NCBI GenBank assembly: GCA_963721435.1
Contig: CAVRJC010000012.1
Coordinates: forward strand, 496,001-560,000
DNA from: CAVRJC01 sp963721435
GTDB taxonomy: Bacteria > Actinomycetota > Acidimicrobiia > IMCC26256 > DASPTH01
Length of the DNA stretch: 64,000 bases
Direction of reading: 5' to 3'
Under the pieces are notes generated by a model. That model was not told the origin of the DNA and ran no database searches. It was given only the letters and a program-made list of their open reading frames with translations. Both the position numbers and the translations under genes were made by a program. Below, one piece after another: positions 34,028-45,012 of the stretch. How positions within the stretch are numbered: the stretch's first letter is position 1; the number at the start of each line of letters is the position of its first letter.

Positions 34028-35428
34028 TCAGCCGCGGCCGCGGTAGGCGGCGCGGCCGCCGACGCTGTCCTTGTTGAGGCGCTTCGAGAGGTGGAGGCCC
34101 TCGAGCACGAACTCGACCGCTGACGCGACCTCGGCCGGCGTCTCCCCGACGTCGAGGTCGGCGAGGGTGCCGCGCAGGCCCGGGAGCTCACCGAGCACCT
34201 TGGCGTACTCCGACGATGCAATGTCTTCGCCGGTGTGCACGACCAGCCCGCCTTCGAAGGCCTGCACCAGCTCGGTGAGCTTCTCCGGACGGGTGCTGGC
34301 GCGGAACGTCTCGAGCACCGACGCCTTGATGATGCGGTCGAGCACCTGCTCCTCGCGACCGTCGTCGACGGTCTCGAACTCGACCTTGCCCGACGTGCTC
34401 GCGACCAGCGCGTCGAGGTCACTCACGCGCGGCACGACCTCGGACTCACCGTGGCGCAGCGCGCGCCGCATCGCGTTGGCGACGAGCGTCTCGTAATTGG
34501 CGATCGAGAGGCGCACCGACACGCCGGATCGCTGGTTGATGTGCGGTGAGCGACGCGCCTGCTGGCTCATCTCCGCGACGATCTCGGCCATGAACGTGGG
34601 CACGTGCACGTTCATGCCTTCGGCGACGAGCGGGGTGGCCTCCTGCTCGACGACCGCAGCCTCGAGCTCGGCGTCGAGCGGGTAGTGGGTGCGGATCTGC
34701 GCACCGAAGCGGTCCTTGAGCGGCGTGATGATGCGCCCGCGGTTGGTGTAGTCCTCGGGGTTCGCCGACGCGACGAGCATGAGGTCGAGCGGCAGCCGGA
34801 TCTTGTAGCCGCGGATCTGGATGTCGCGCTCCTCGAGCACGTTGAGCATGCCCACCTGGATGCGCTCGGCGAGGTCGGGAAGCTCGTTGATCGAGAAGAT
34901 GCCGCGGTTCGTGCGCGGCACCAGGCCGTAGTGGATGGTCAGCTCGTCGGAGAGGTAGCGCCCCTCGGCGACCTTGATCGGGTCGACCTCGCCGATGAGG
35001 TCGGCGATCGACGTGTCGGGCGTCGCGAGCTTCTCGCCGAACCGGCGGTCGCGGTGCACCCATTCGATCGGCGCTTCGTCACCGCGCTCGGCGACGAGCA
35101 CGCGCGCATGCTGCGAGATCGGGTTGTAGGGGTCGTCGTTGATCTCGCTCCCGGCGACGATCGGCATCCACTCGTCGAGCAGATCGGTGAGCGACCGGAT
35201 CATGCGGGTCTTCGCCTGGCCGCGCTCGCCGAGGAAGATCACGTCGTGCCCCGCGACCAGCGCGTTCTCGAGCTGGGGAAGGACGGTGTCTTCGTAGCCG
35301 ATGACGCCGTCGACGATGGTCTTGCCTTCGGCGATGCGGGCGATGGCGTTCCCGCGCACCTCTTCCTTCACCGGCCGCGACACCCACCCGCTTGCTCTGA
35401 GCTCGCCGAGGGTTCCGGGACGGGTCAT
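34028..35428 (-). CDS. AAA+ ATPase, MoxR/ChlI (magnesium-chelatase subunit I) type
   Basis: 466 residues. A P-loop variant GERGQAKT, FSINELPDLAERIQVGMLNVLEERD (Walker B-equivalent and sensor area), VASANPEDYTNRGRI and an Arg-rich C-terminal helical lid (SGVSVRLSIANYE) match ChlI-like members of the MoxR clade. These act with VWA proteins to remodel or load metals into target complexes. Its VWA partner is at 31.4-33.5 kb. The nearest metal enzyme needing such help, CO dehydrogenase, is 19 kb away, so the target is open. Confidence 0.82.
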   Translation of the reverse strand: MTRPGTLGELRASGWVSRPVKEEVRGNAIARIAEGKTIVDGVIGYEDTVLPQLENALVAGHDVIFLGERGQAKTRMIRSLTDLLDEWMPIVAGSEINDDPYNPISQHARVLVAERGDEAPIEWVHRDRRFGEKLATPDTSIADLIGEVDPIKVAEGRYLSDELTIHYGLVPRTNRGIFSINELPDLAERIQVGMLNVLEERDIQIRGYKIRLPLDLMLVASANPEDYTNRGRIITPLKDRFGAQIRTHYPLDAELEAAVVEQEATPLVAEGMNVHVPTFMAEIVAEMSQQARRSPHINQRSGVSVRLSIANYETLVANAMRRALRHGESEVVPRVSDLDALVASTSGKVEFETVDDGREEQVLDRIIKASVLETFRASTRPEKLTELVQAFEGGLVVHTGEDIASSEYAKVLGELPGLRGTLADLDVGETPAEVASAVEFVLEGLHLSKRLNKDSVGGRAAYRGRG

Positions 35429-35522
35429 GACGGTCTCCCGATGTCGCGCGTGGTCGATGATCGCTGCTGCGAGTCACCGTACCAGCGGTGCCCGAAACGG
35501 GAGCCGGGCGTGGTGCCTGGAG

Positions 35523-36143
35523 TCAGGCCGCGTTGGCGCCGGCACGGGACCGAGCCGCGAGGCGCTCGAGCCGCTCGGCGGTGCTGCCCGACGCCGCCGC
35601 CTCTTCACCCCGGTTCAGCACCCGGAAGATCGTCAGCATGACGACGATGGTGATGCCGGCGAGGGCGCCGAACTGCACCAACGGCTCGCCGCGGTCGGCA
35701 CCGGCGAGCACGCCGTGGACGGTCGCCGTCGCGAGGAGGGCGAAGCTCGACAGGTGGATCGCGTGCCAGACCCGCCGCGGCAGTCGACGCATCATCCACG
35801 AGCTGATCTGCACGAGGAGCAAGAGGTAGAACGCGACAATTCCCCACGTGACCGCGCCCGGTTGCCAGCTCGACGCCATCGGCACGAACAGCTCCCGCCA
35901 CCCGAACTCGACGTAGCTGTCGGCGGCGAGCGCGCCCAGGTGGACCGCGATGAAGGCGAGGCTCAAGGTGCCGAGGTACCGGTGCAGGTCGAGGAGCCAG
36001 GCCGGGATCTTGCGGCGGCGCACCACCCGGCTCGCGAGTGTGAGCCCCCACACGATGCCCGCAGTGACGACGCACCACGCGACCAGCCCGCTCGCCCGTG
36101 CGAGCCACCACCACACCTGCGAGTTCACCGCGGCGACGATCAC
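35523..36143 (-). CDS. Ferric-reductase-like transmembrane haem protein
   Basis: 206 residues and five to six membrane helices. Paired histidines in LHRYLGTLSLAFIAVHLGAL and WHAIHLSSFALLATATVHGVL fit two b-type haems of the ferric-reductase/YedZ-like domain. No FAD/NADPH domain is attached. GTG 36143 overlaps the apbE stop (GTGA), so the two are translationally coupled. Likely role: moving electrons through the membrane to the flavinylated or metal acceptor served by ApbE. Confidence 0.8.
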   Translation of the reverse strand: MIVAAVNSQVWWWLARASGLVAWCVVTAGIVWGLTLASRVVRRRKIPAWLLDLHRYLGTLSLAFIAVHLGALAADSYVEFGWRELFVPMASSWQPGAVTWGIVAFYLLLLVQISSWMMRRLPRRVWHAIHLSSFALLATATVHGVLAGADRGEPLVQFGALAGITIVVMLTIFRVLNRGEEAAASGSTAERLERLAARSRAGANAA

Positions 36144-37135
36144 GCGGCGACTCGAACGTCGGCTCGTGCCGCCGCGGCGGAGCTCGTCACCGTCTGATCG
36201 TCGTGCACGATCCATCCGGCGATGTCGAGGCGATCGAGCAGGGCGCGCCCGCGCTCGGGTCCCGCGACCAGTGCTGCCTTCGCGATCCCCTCGGCCCGCC
36301 AGGCATCGGCGTCGGTGACGACGACCGCGGCAACGCCGCGGTCCGCCGGCTCCCCCGTCGCCGGGTCGATGAGGTGGTGTTGCCAGCGCCCGCGGTGCAC
36401 CCAGCGCCGGAAGCGGCTCGTGCTCGTCACGATCGCGGCGTCGGCGAGACGGCTGGTGAACAGCGTGCGATCCGGGTCGAACGGGTGCTCGACCTCGATG
36501 TCCCAGTGCCCGTCCACCGGGCCTTCGCCGCACGCGCGGACGTCGCCGCCCATGCCGATGCACGCACCGCGCGCGCCGCGTGCGATCAGCCCGCGCGCGA
36601 CGAGGTCACCGGCGTAGCCCTTCCCGACCCCACCGAGATCGATCGCGACACCGTTCGGCAGCCGGACCGTGTGGGCAACCTCGTCGACCATGACGCCCGA
36701 GCAGCCGGGCACACGCTCGGACCGCGCGCGTGGCTGCGTGACGAGGACCCGAATCGCGTCGAGGCCGGGCGGCGCGGTCACGAGCTCGCGACGCGCGCCG
36801 TCGGGCGCGCGATCGCGCACCCGCTCGAACGACTCGTCGTACCCGCAGGCCTCGAGCGCGCGCAGGATCGTGGGATCGAACCGCCCGTCGGTGAGCTGCC
36901 AGAGCTCGACCGCGCGCGCGACGAGCTCGATCGTCTCCGACGCGACCGCACACGGGGCACCGCCCGCGGCTTCGTTCATGCGGACGACGTCGCTCTCGGC
37001 GAGGAACCGGCTCCATCGCGACTCGAGCCGCCGGACTTCACGCTCGGCCCACTCGACCAACCCGTCGGATCCGCCGTGCACCACGACTCGCACGATCGTG
37101 CCCATCGCAGGGAACTCGTGCTCGAACCAGGTCAC
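36140..37135 (-). CDS. apbE: FAD:protein FMN transferase ApbE
   Basis: 331 residues. FPAMGTIVRVVVHG, then LTDGRFDPTI and AIDLGGVGKGYAGD, are the ApbE substrate-binding blocks; MGGDVRACG and TSTSRFRRW follow. The enzyme attaches FMN to a Thr in target proteins. No signal peptide or lipobox is seen. GTG 37133-37135 overlaps the stop of the upstream Pro/Ala-rich protein. An FMN-binding-domain target with the standard flavinylation motif is not found in the operon. Confidence 0.9.
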   Translation of the reverse strand: MTWFEHEFPAMGTIVRVVVHGGSDGLVEWAEREVRRLESRWSRFLAESDVVRMNEAAGGAPCAVASETIELVARAVELWQLTDGRFDPTILRALEACGYDESFERVRDRAPDGARRELVTAPPGLDAIRVLVTQPRARSERVPGCSGVMVDEVAHTVRLPNGVAIDLGGVGKGYAGDLVARGLIARGARGACIGMGGDVRACGEGPVDGHWDIEVEHPFDPDRTLFTSRLADAAIVTSTSRFRRWVHRGRWQHHLIDPATGEPADRGVAAVVVTDADAWRAEGIAKAALVAGPERGRALLDRLDIAGWIVHDDQTVTSSAAAARADVRVAA

Positions 37136-37599
37136 GGGCACTTCGAGCCGCTGCACTTCGGCGCCGGCGGGATCGTGGCCGGCGGTGGCGCCGGCGCGGC
37201 GGTCGGCGGTGCCGGCGCAGGCGCGGGTGCCGGCGCGGAGCCGGTGCTCGCGTCGGGCGACGGCGAAGCGGCGGGCGTGGCCGCCGACGCGTTCGGTGAC
37301 GGCGCCGACGTGCCGGTGCCCGGCGAGGACGTCGTCCCCGCGCGCGCGGCGGCAGAGCTCGGCGCGCCGTCGGCAGCCGCGGGGGCAGGCTCGCTCGGGT
37401 CGCCGTCGACTTCGATGGTGCGCGAAATGACACGCGTGACCACGGTGGTGACCGTCGGTGTGGTGTTCGACGCGGGGATCGCTCCCGTCGACGGCGCCGC
37501 GGTCGCCGCCATCGTGGCGACGATGCCGAGCGTCGCCGACACGCCGATGCCGGTTGCCAGCACGCGGCCCGCGGGTGCGGCTTTCCGCCGGCGCGCCAT
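37132..37599 (-). CDS. Secreted or anchored Pro/Ala/Ser-rich protein, C-terminal Cys pair
   Basis: 155 residues. Basic start MARRRK, a hydrophobic segment (VLATGIGVSATLGIVATMAAT), then a low-complexity outside part rich in Pro, Ala and Ser, ending PPAPKCSGSKCP with Cys-x4-Cys. No known domain. It is coupled by overlap to apbE and to the next upstream small gene, so all four genes from 38099 to 35523 look like one operon. A metal-binding or electron-carrier role for the Cys pair is inference. Confidence 0.6.
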   Translation of the reverse strand: MARRRKAAPAGRVLATGIGVSATLGIVATMAATAAPSTGAIPASNTTPTVTTVVTRVISRTIEVDGDPSEPAPAAADGAPSSAAARAGTTSSPGTGTSAPSPNASAATPAASPSPDASTGSAPAPAPAPAPPTAAPAPPPATIPPAPKCSGSKCP

Positions 37600-38099
37600 C
37601 AGTCGCCCTTGCAGTGCCAGCCGCCGTCCTGGGGCTCCCACTCCGGCTCCTGACAACCGGCCGGGATCGGCGGCCGGGTCGTGGTCGGGGTCGGCGGCTT
37701 GGTCGTCGTCGGGGGCGTGGTCGTGACGGGGGCGGGCGACGTCGTCGGCGCCGGAGCGGCGGCAGTCGCCGGTTGGGGGGCTCCGGCCGTGGTCGGTGTG
37801 TTCGTCGAGGCGACCGGGACCGCCGCGGAGGCGCGCGACCCGGTGCCGGAGCCGGCTCCGCGGCCGCCGCCGGTGGTGGCGCCAGTGCTCGCTCCTCCCG
37901 GGGATCGGCTGACGTAGTGGTCGTCGTAGACGATGTGCTCGACCACGGAAGGGGTGGGTGGCTTCGCCGCAGGGCCGGCGGCGGGGCCGAAACCGAACAT
38001 CGGGATGTTGAACACCGTTGCCGCAGCGACCAGTGCTGCGGCAACGGTGAGTCCGGCCGATACCGCGAGGGCGGCGGCGGTCTTGCGGGTGATCCGCAT
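37599..38099 (-). CDS. Secreted or anchored Thr/Pro-rich protein, first gene of apbE operon
   Basis: 166 residues. After MRITRKTAAALAV comes a hydrophobic signal or anchor (AGLTVAAALVAAATVF), then HIVYDDHYVSRSPGG, a STGATTGG stretch and a long Thr/Pro linker, closing with AGCQEPEWEPQDGGWHCKG (two Cys, two Trp). The STGATT part loosely recalls flavinylation sites; this is speculative. AAGGAG precedes ATG 38099. It is divergent from sdhC. Confidence 0.58.
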   Translation of the reverse strand: MRITRKTAAALAVSAGLTVAAALVAAATVFNIPMFGFGPAAGPAAKPPTPSVVEHIVYDDHYVSRSPGGASTGATTGGGRGAGSGTGSRASAAVPVASTNTPTTAGAPQPATAAAPAPTTSPAPVTTTPPTTTKPPTPTTTRPPIPAGCQEPEWEPQDGGWHCKGD

Positions 38100-38211
38100 G
38101 GGAGCTCCTTGTCGCGGTCCTGGGGTGTATATCGGCACGAGGGGACGCGATACCTGAGTCCCCGGTCCCGGATGCGCGAAAACCGCGCCACCGGACGTAA
38201 GTTTCGGTCTC

Positions 38212-39002
38212 GTGGCACACGTTGACGAAGAGCTCTCGACAGCCGCGCAGAACCCCGACGCCGACGACGCCACGCGCCTCGCCCGCTACGCGGGCCCGCC
38301 GATTCCGAACCCGCGACCGCAGGGCCACTTCCTGCTCCGGTTCTGGCGATCAGCGGTCGGCAAGAAGTGGGTGATGGCGGTCAGCGGGATCATCCTGCTG
38401 GGCTACGTGGCGGCCCACATGGTCGGAAACCTCAAGGTGTTCCTCGGCAAGGAGCACATCAACGTCTACGGCGAGTGGCTCCGTACGCTCGGGGAGCCCG
38501 CGCTCCCACGCACCGTGGTGCTGTGGGGCATGCGCGTCGTGCTGATCGCCGCGTTCGTCGGTCACATCGTCGCCGCGTACCAACTCACACGCATGAACCA
38601 CAAGGCGCGCCCGACGAAGTACCAGTCGAAACGCGACTACGTCGCGGCCAACTTCGCCTCGCGCACGATGCGGTGGACGGGCGTCATCGTCGCCCTCTTC
38701 GTCGTCTTCCACCTGCTCGATCTCACGTGGGGAAGTGCCAACCCGCACTTCGTGCGCGGTGATCCCTACGACAACCTCTTCTACAGCTTCGAGCGCGTTC
38801 CCGTCGCGATCGCGTACATCGTCGCGATGCTGGCACTGGGCATCCACATCTTCCACGGCGCGTGGAGCATGTTCCAGAGCCTGGGGCTCAACAACCCGCG
38901 CTGGAACATCTGGCGCCGCTACTTCGCGATCGCGTTCGCGGTTGTGATCACGGTCGGGAACGTGAGCATGCCGTTGCTCATCACCACAGGGGTGGTCACG
39001 AG

Positions 39003-39006
<4 letters not shown>
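38212..39006 (+). CDS. sdhC: Succinate dehydrogenase cytochrome b subunit
   Basis: 264 residues, five membrane helices in a single chain as in b558-type (class B) SdhC. Candidate haem histidines lie in YVAAHMVGNLK, GHIVAAYQL, FVVFHLLDLTW and GIHIFHGAWSM. The N-terminal 40 residues are a polar extension. It anchors SdhA/SdhB and reduces quinone. GTG 38212 is used; the stop overlaps the sdhA ATG. Confidence 0.9.
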
Positions 39007-40924
<1,918 letters not shown>

Positions 40925-40925
<1 letters not shown>

Positions 40926-41689
40926 TGGACCTGAAGCTGCGGGTGTGGCGCCAGGATGGCCCGAACGACAAGGGTGCGTTCGAGGAAATCGACGCCACCG
41001 GCATCAGCCCCGAGATGTCGTTCCTCGAGATGTTCGACGTGATCAACGACCGGCTCGTCGCGCAGGGTCGTGAGGCGATCGCGTTCGACCACGACTGCCG
41101 CGAGGGCATCTGCGGATCGTGCTCGATGATGATCAACGGACGCGCCCACGGCCCCGAAGAGGGCACCGCGACGTGCCAGCTCCACATGCGGAAGTTCCGT
41201 GACGGCGACGAGATCACCGTCGAGCCGTGGCGGGCGCGCGCGTTCCCCATCATCCGCGACCTCGTCGTCGACCGCAGCGCGTTCGACCGCATCGTCGAGG
41301 CCGGTGGGTTCATCACTGCGCCCACGGGCGCCGCCCGCGACGCCAACGAGATCCTCGTCCCGAAGGAAGCCGCCGACCTCGCGATGGACGCGGCCGCGTG
41401 CATCGGGTGCGGCGCGTGCGTTGCCGCGTGCCCGAACGGTGCCGCGCAGCTCTTCACCGCGGCCAAGGTCGCGCACCTCGGCGTGCTGCCCCAGGGCCAG
41501 CCCGAGCGCTACACGCGCGTCGTGAACATGGTCGAGACCATGGAGTCGTACTTCGGGTCGTGCACCAACCACGGTGAGTGCGAGAAGGCGTGCCCGAAGG
41601 AGATCAGCATCGACTTCATCGCACTCCTGAACCGCGACTACGTGAGGGCGCAGTTCAAGAACCGCGCCCTCGCCGGCCAGAAGCGCTAG
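40925..41689 (+). CDS. sdhB: Succinate dehydrogenase iron-sulfur subunit
   Basis: 254 residues. [2Fe-2S] ligands in CREGICGSC and TCQLHM; [4Fe-4S] CIGCGACVAACPNG; third cluster area CTNHGECEKACPKEI. It carries electrons from SdhA to haem/quinone. Its last four bases overlap the convergent xseB stop. Confidence 0.96.
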
Positions 41690-41934
41690 ACGTCCCCCGC
41701 GTCCTGTCCTTCCTCGCCGACCGCGGCGAAGGAGTCGAGGCTCGTGACGATGCCTTCGACGTCGGCCTGCGCGCGTGCGATACGGGCGCGACACAGTGCG
41801 ATGAGCTCGCCCGCGCGCCGGACCCGCTCGGCGAGGACATCGACGTCGAGGTCGTCGCGTTCGAGCTCGGCGAGGATGTCGCCCAGCTCGGCCATCGCGT
41901 CGGCGTAGCCGATCTCGCCTGCCCCGTCACTCAT
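41686..41934 (-). CDS. xseB: Exodeoxyribonuclease VII small subunit
   Basis: 82 residues: GYADAMAELGDILAELERDDLDVD and LAERVRRAGELIALCRARI match the helical-hairpin XseB. It overlaps the xseA 3' end by eight bases, the usual operon arrangement. With XseA it degrades single-stranded DNA. Confidence 0.88.
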   Translation of the reverse strand: MSDGAGEIGYADAMAELGDILAELERDDLDVDVLAERVRRAGELIALCRARIARAQADVEGIVTSLDSFAAVGEEGQDAGDV

Positions 41935-43279
41935 CGGTGTCCTCCACTGCTGCTTCGACTCGGCTGATGACGCGTCCGCTCGCGAGCTCGGTGACCAGCT
42001 CGTTGCCCGCGCCGACGTCGCCGGCCCGGCGCACCACCCGGCCGTCGGCGGTGCGGGTGATGGTGTAGCCGCGTTCGAGCACGCGACGCGGATCGAGCGC
42101 GCGCACCGCGACCTCACCGGCGTCGAGACGGAGCGTCGCGCGCTCGAGGTGACGTGCAGTGATGGCCACCAGCGCCCGCTCGCGCTCGCGCAGCATGACC
42201 GCGGCGTCGCGGGTGCGGCGGAGCCCGAGCTCCTGCACGCGACCGTGCCGGCGTTCGACCTGCGCCCCGGCGCGCGCGATGACGGCGGGCGCGTCGCGGC
42301 GGACGCGCCGCGTCGCCGCTTCGAGCTCCTGGGCGGCCAGCGCGGTGCGCGAACGCGCCCGGGCAACCACACGGTGGGCCGCGGCGTCGAGCATGCCCAC
42401 GAAGCCGCTCACCTGTTGCACCAGGATCTGCGCGCATGCGGTGGGCGTCTTGCACGCGGTGTGTGCGACCTCGTCGGCCACGCTGCGATCGGTCTCGTGC
42501 CCCACGCCGACGAGCACCGGCACCGGCATCACCGCGATGGCGCGCGCGACGATCTCGGTGTCGAACGCCGCGAGGTCGGCGCGTGATCCGCCGCCGCGCA
42601 CGAGCACGACCGCGTCGACGTCGAGCTGCGCCAGCTCCCGCAAGGAGTAGGCGATGCGCCGGGCCGCGGCAGCACCCTGCACGCGCACGTCGGCGAGCAC
42701 CACCTGCCACGCGAACGCGCTGATCTCCAGCTCGTGCACGAAGTCGTGGTAGGCGGCGCTGCCGTCACTCGTGATCAGCCCGATCCGCAGGGGCACCGCC
42801 GGCAACCCGAGCCGGCCGTTGTGGTCGAGCAGGCCCTCCGCCGCCAGCGCGCGCAGCACCCGCTCGCGGTTCGCGGCGATCCCCCCGATGGTGAACACGG
42901 GATCGATGGCGGTCATCACCAGCTGGATCCGGCCCTGCGCCGGATACACCGCGAGCCGCCCCCGGATGCGGACGTCGACGTCGTTGCCGAGCTCGGCCCC
43001 GGGCACGTCGGCGAGTGCGCGGTCGACCGCCCGACGGTCGTCGCGGAAGAGCACGCAGTCGAGCCGGGCCTGCACGCGGTCACCGCGCCCCGCCTTCTCG
43101 ACGAGTGAGAAGTATGTGTGCCCGTTCGCCGAGCGCTTGAGGTTCTGCACCTCACCGCGCACCCACACCTGCGCGGGGAACGCCTGGCGCACCGCATCAC
43201 TCACCAGCGCGGTGACCTCACCGACGGAGAACGTCGGCTCGGCCGGTTCGTCATCGAGCTCGAACGCACGCTGTTCCAT
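41927..43279 (-). CDS. xseA: Exodeoxyribonuclease VII large subunit
   Basis: 450 residues. N-terminal OB domain (FPAQVWVRGEVQNLK and GHTYFSLVEK), then the catalytic domain with GLITSDGSAAYHDF, VVLVRGGGSRADL and VGVGHETDRSVADEVAHTA, and a coiled-coil C-terminus. These are standard XseA motifs. Confidence 0.94.
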   Translation of the reverse strand: MEQRAFELDDEPAEPTFSVGEVTALVSDAVRQAFPAQVWVRGEVQNLKRSANGHTYFSLVEKAGRGDRVQARLDCVLFRDDRRAVDRALADVPGAELGNDVDVRIRGRLAVYPAQGRIQLVMTAIDPVFTIGGIAANRERVLRALAAEGLLDHNGRLGLPAVPLRIGLITSDGSAAYHDFVHELEISAFAWQVVLADVRVQGAAAARRIAYSLRELAQLDVDAVVLVRGGGSRADLAAFDTEIVARAIAVMPVPVLVGVGHETDRSVADEVAHTACKTPTACAQILVQQVSGFVGMLDAAAHRVVARARSRTALAAQELEAATRRVRRDAPAVIARAGAQVERRHGRVQELGLRRTRDAAVMLRERERALVAITARHLERATLRLDAGEVAVRALDPRRVLERGYTITRTADGRVVRRAGDVGAGNELVTELASGRVISRVEAAVEDTDE

Positions 43280-43345
43280 GGTGAGACGGATCGTAACGCC
43301 GCGCTATGACACCTTCGGCCGGTTCGGCCCGCACATACTGATGTC

Positions 43346-43828
43346 GTGACCCGCGGCTACGTGAACGACGGCGAGGCCATCCTGCGCATCGCGGTCGCCG
43401 CGGGGCTCGGCCTGCTCGTCGGTCTGGAGCGCCTGATCCGCGGCAATCCCGCCGGGCCCCGCACGTTCGCGCTCTTGGGCATCGGTGCCGCCGCCTTCGC
43501 GGTGGTCGCGGGCGGATACGGCAATGATGGCCGCGTCATCGCCGGCGTGGCCACGGGCGTCGGATTCATCGGCGCCGGCATGATCTTCCACGACTCCGCG
43601 CGGGGCGTGGTCGGGTTTGCCACCGCGGCCGCGAGTTGGTCGGTCGTCGCCATCGGTGTGCTGGCCGGCGTCGGGCGCGGGATCGTCGCGCTCGCGATCA
43701 CCGGCATCGCCCTCGCCGTGCTGGAGTTCCAGTACATCGGCGTCACGCGCTGGGCCGCGAACCACACGTCGCTGCACCGCCTCGACAACGACTCCGACCC
43801 GGGAGCAGAGAGCGAGCGCGAAGGCTGA
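43346..43828 (+). CDS. MgtC/SapB family membrane protein
   Basis: 160 residues, about four to five membrane helices. LLVGLERLIRGNPAGPRTFALLGIGAAAF and GVGFIGAGMIFHDS are MgtC family blocks (the GxxRTxxL-type region is present as GPRTFALL). MgtC proteins modulate membrane ATPase or phosphate transport and help in low Mg. No Mg transporter adjoins. Start at GTG 43346. Confidence 0.85.
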   Translation: MTRGYVNDGEAILRIAVAAGLGLLVGLERLIRGNPAGPRTFALLGIGAAAFAVVAGGYGNDGRVIAGVATGVGFIGAGMIFHDSARGVVGFATAAASWSVVAIGVLAGVGRGIVALAITGIALAVLEFQYIGVTRWAANHTSLHRLDNDSDPGAESEREG

Positions 43829-43843
43829 CGCGCGCTCGCGCGG

Positions 43844-44969
43844 CTACGAGGCGCGCACGTCCGCGAGCTTCACGACCTCGGCCTGCGGCGTCTCGATGTC
43901 GCCCTCGGGCAGGAAGAACCGCCAGAACACCGAACCGCTCGGGCGCCCCTCGGTGTCGAGCCAGTTGGGGACTCCCGGATCAACGTGAGCGATCACGATC
44001 CGGAAGCTGCCGTCGGGCTCCAGCGTCGTGTTGGCCCGGTTGCGGCCGCAGTGCCGGTGCGCGTAGTCGTACGTCTGCAGGTAACGCGTCCACAACGTGA
44101 CGTTGCCGAAGCGACATTCGGGCCAGCGCATGGTGACGACCAGCGCTTCGTCGGGCGCGAGCACGTAAGTGGCCGAGCAGTACGCGGCATCGAACGCGGC
44201 GAGGCCGAGATCGCCCGGGCACGACCGGCTGCGGGAACACGTTGGGCACGATCGACACGAACGACGGCAACTTCTGCTCTCTGCGGGGGGGCCGCTCGAC
44301 CGTGTTCCCGCGCACGAAGTTGTTGACCCGGCGGATCCCCGCGGCCACCGACGCGTCGGTCGGTGCCGGCGGCGGGCCCTCGGCGCCGATGCGCTCGATG
44401 GTGAGCGGCACCACGCGCGTGGCGTCGGCTCCCGCGGGCTCCGCGAGCTCGAAGTAGTGGCGCGTGGTGAGGTGACCGGCGTCTTCGGGCAGCTCCATCC
44501 AGTTGCGCTCGTGCGGCGGGCCACCGAGGGTGATCTCGTAGCTGCCGTCGGGCGCGACGTCGAAGTTCGTGTCGTTGATCACGCCCGCCGTACGGGTCGC
44601 GTACCCGCCGTCGGCGGTGCCCGCGTCGATCGTGATCGACGTGTACACCGCGCCACCGATGTTGCCGCGCACGCGGTACACGTACCGCGGATCGACGGGC
44701 GCGTCGAAGTAGATGGCGTCGGGGTTGTCGCCGAGCACCTTGCGCCGCGGCGTGACCCACTTCGTGAACTCGGGATGCTCCGGATCACCTTCGAACTCAC
44801 GGTGCAGCGCGGTCTCGAGCAGGTGGATGAGGAAGCGATGGCCGTCGGCATCGTCCTGCTCGCTCGCCACTCCGAAGTCGCTGCTGAGGTAGCGCTCGTC
44901 GACCTCGGCGAGGGAAGCGAGCAGTTCACGGAACGCCTTGCGGCTCTGGGTCTCGGTCACGTCAGTCAT
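43844..44969 (-). CDS. DUF1214-domain protein, frameshifted
   Basis: About 375 residues after repair. The N-terminal part has DPRYVYRVRGNIGGAVYTSITI. The C-terminal part (ALVVTMRWPECRFGNVTLW, then HVDPGVPNWLDTEG) is typical of DUF1214, often paired with DUF1254 in envelope proteins. The frame breaks near 44225: PQPVVPGR continues as CPGDLGLAAFDAAY in another frame. No signal peptide is seen at the ATG 44969 start. Function unknown. Confidence 0.72.
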
Positions 44970-45012
44970 GGCGCGCACCGTATACCTGATCCCTCTCGCA
45001 ACGCGGTGCCCG

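Noticed and set aside
36140..38218. One large protein joining apbE with upstream sequence
   Set aside because: The upstream part is an out-of-frame reading of the two Pro/Ala-rich genes; apbE homology begins near GTG 37135.
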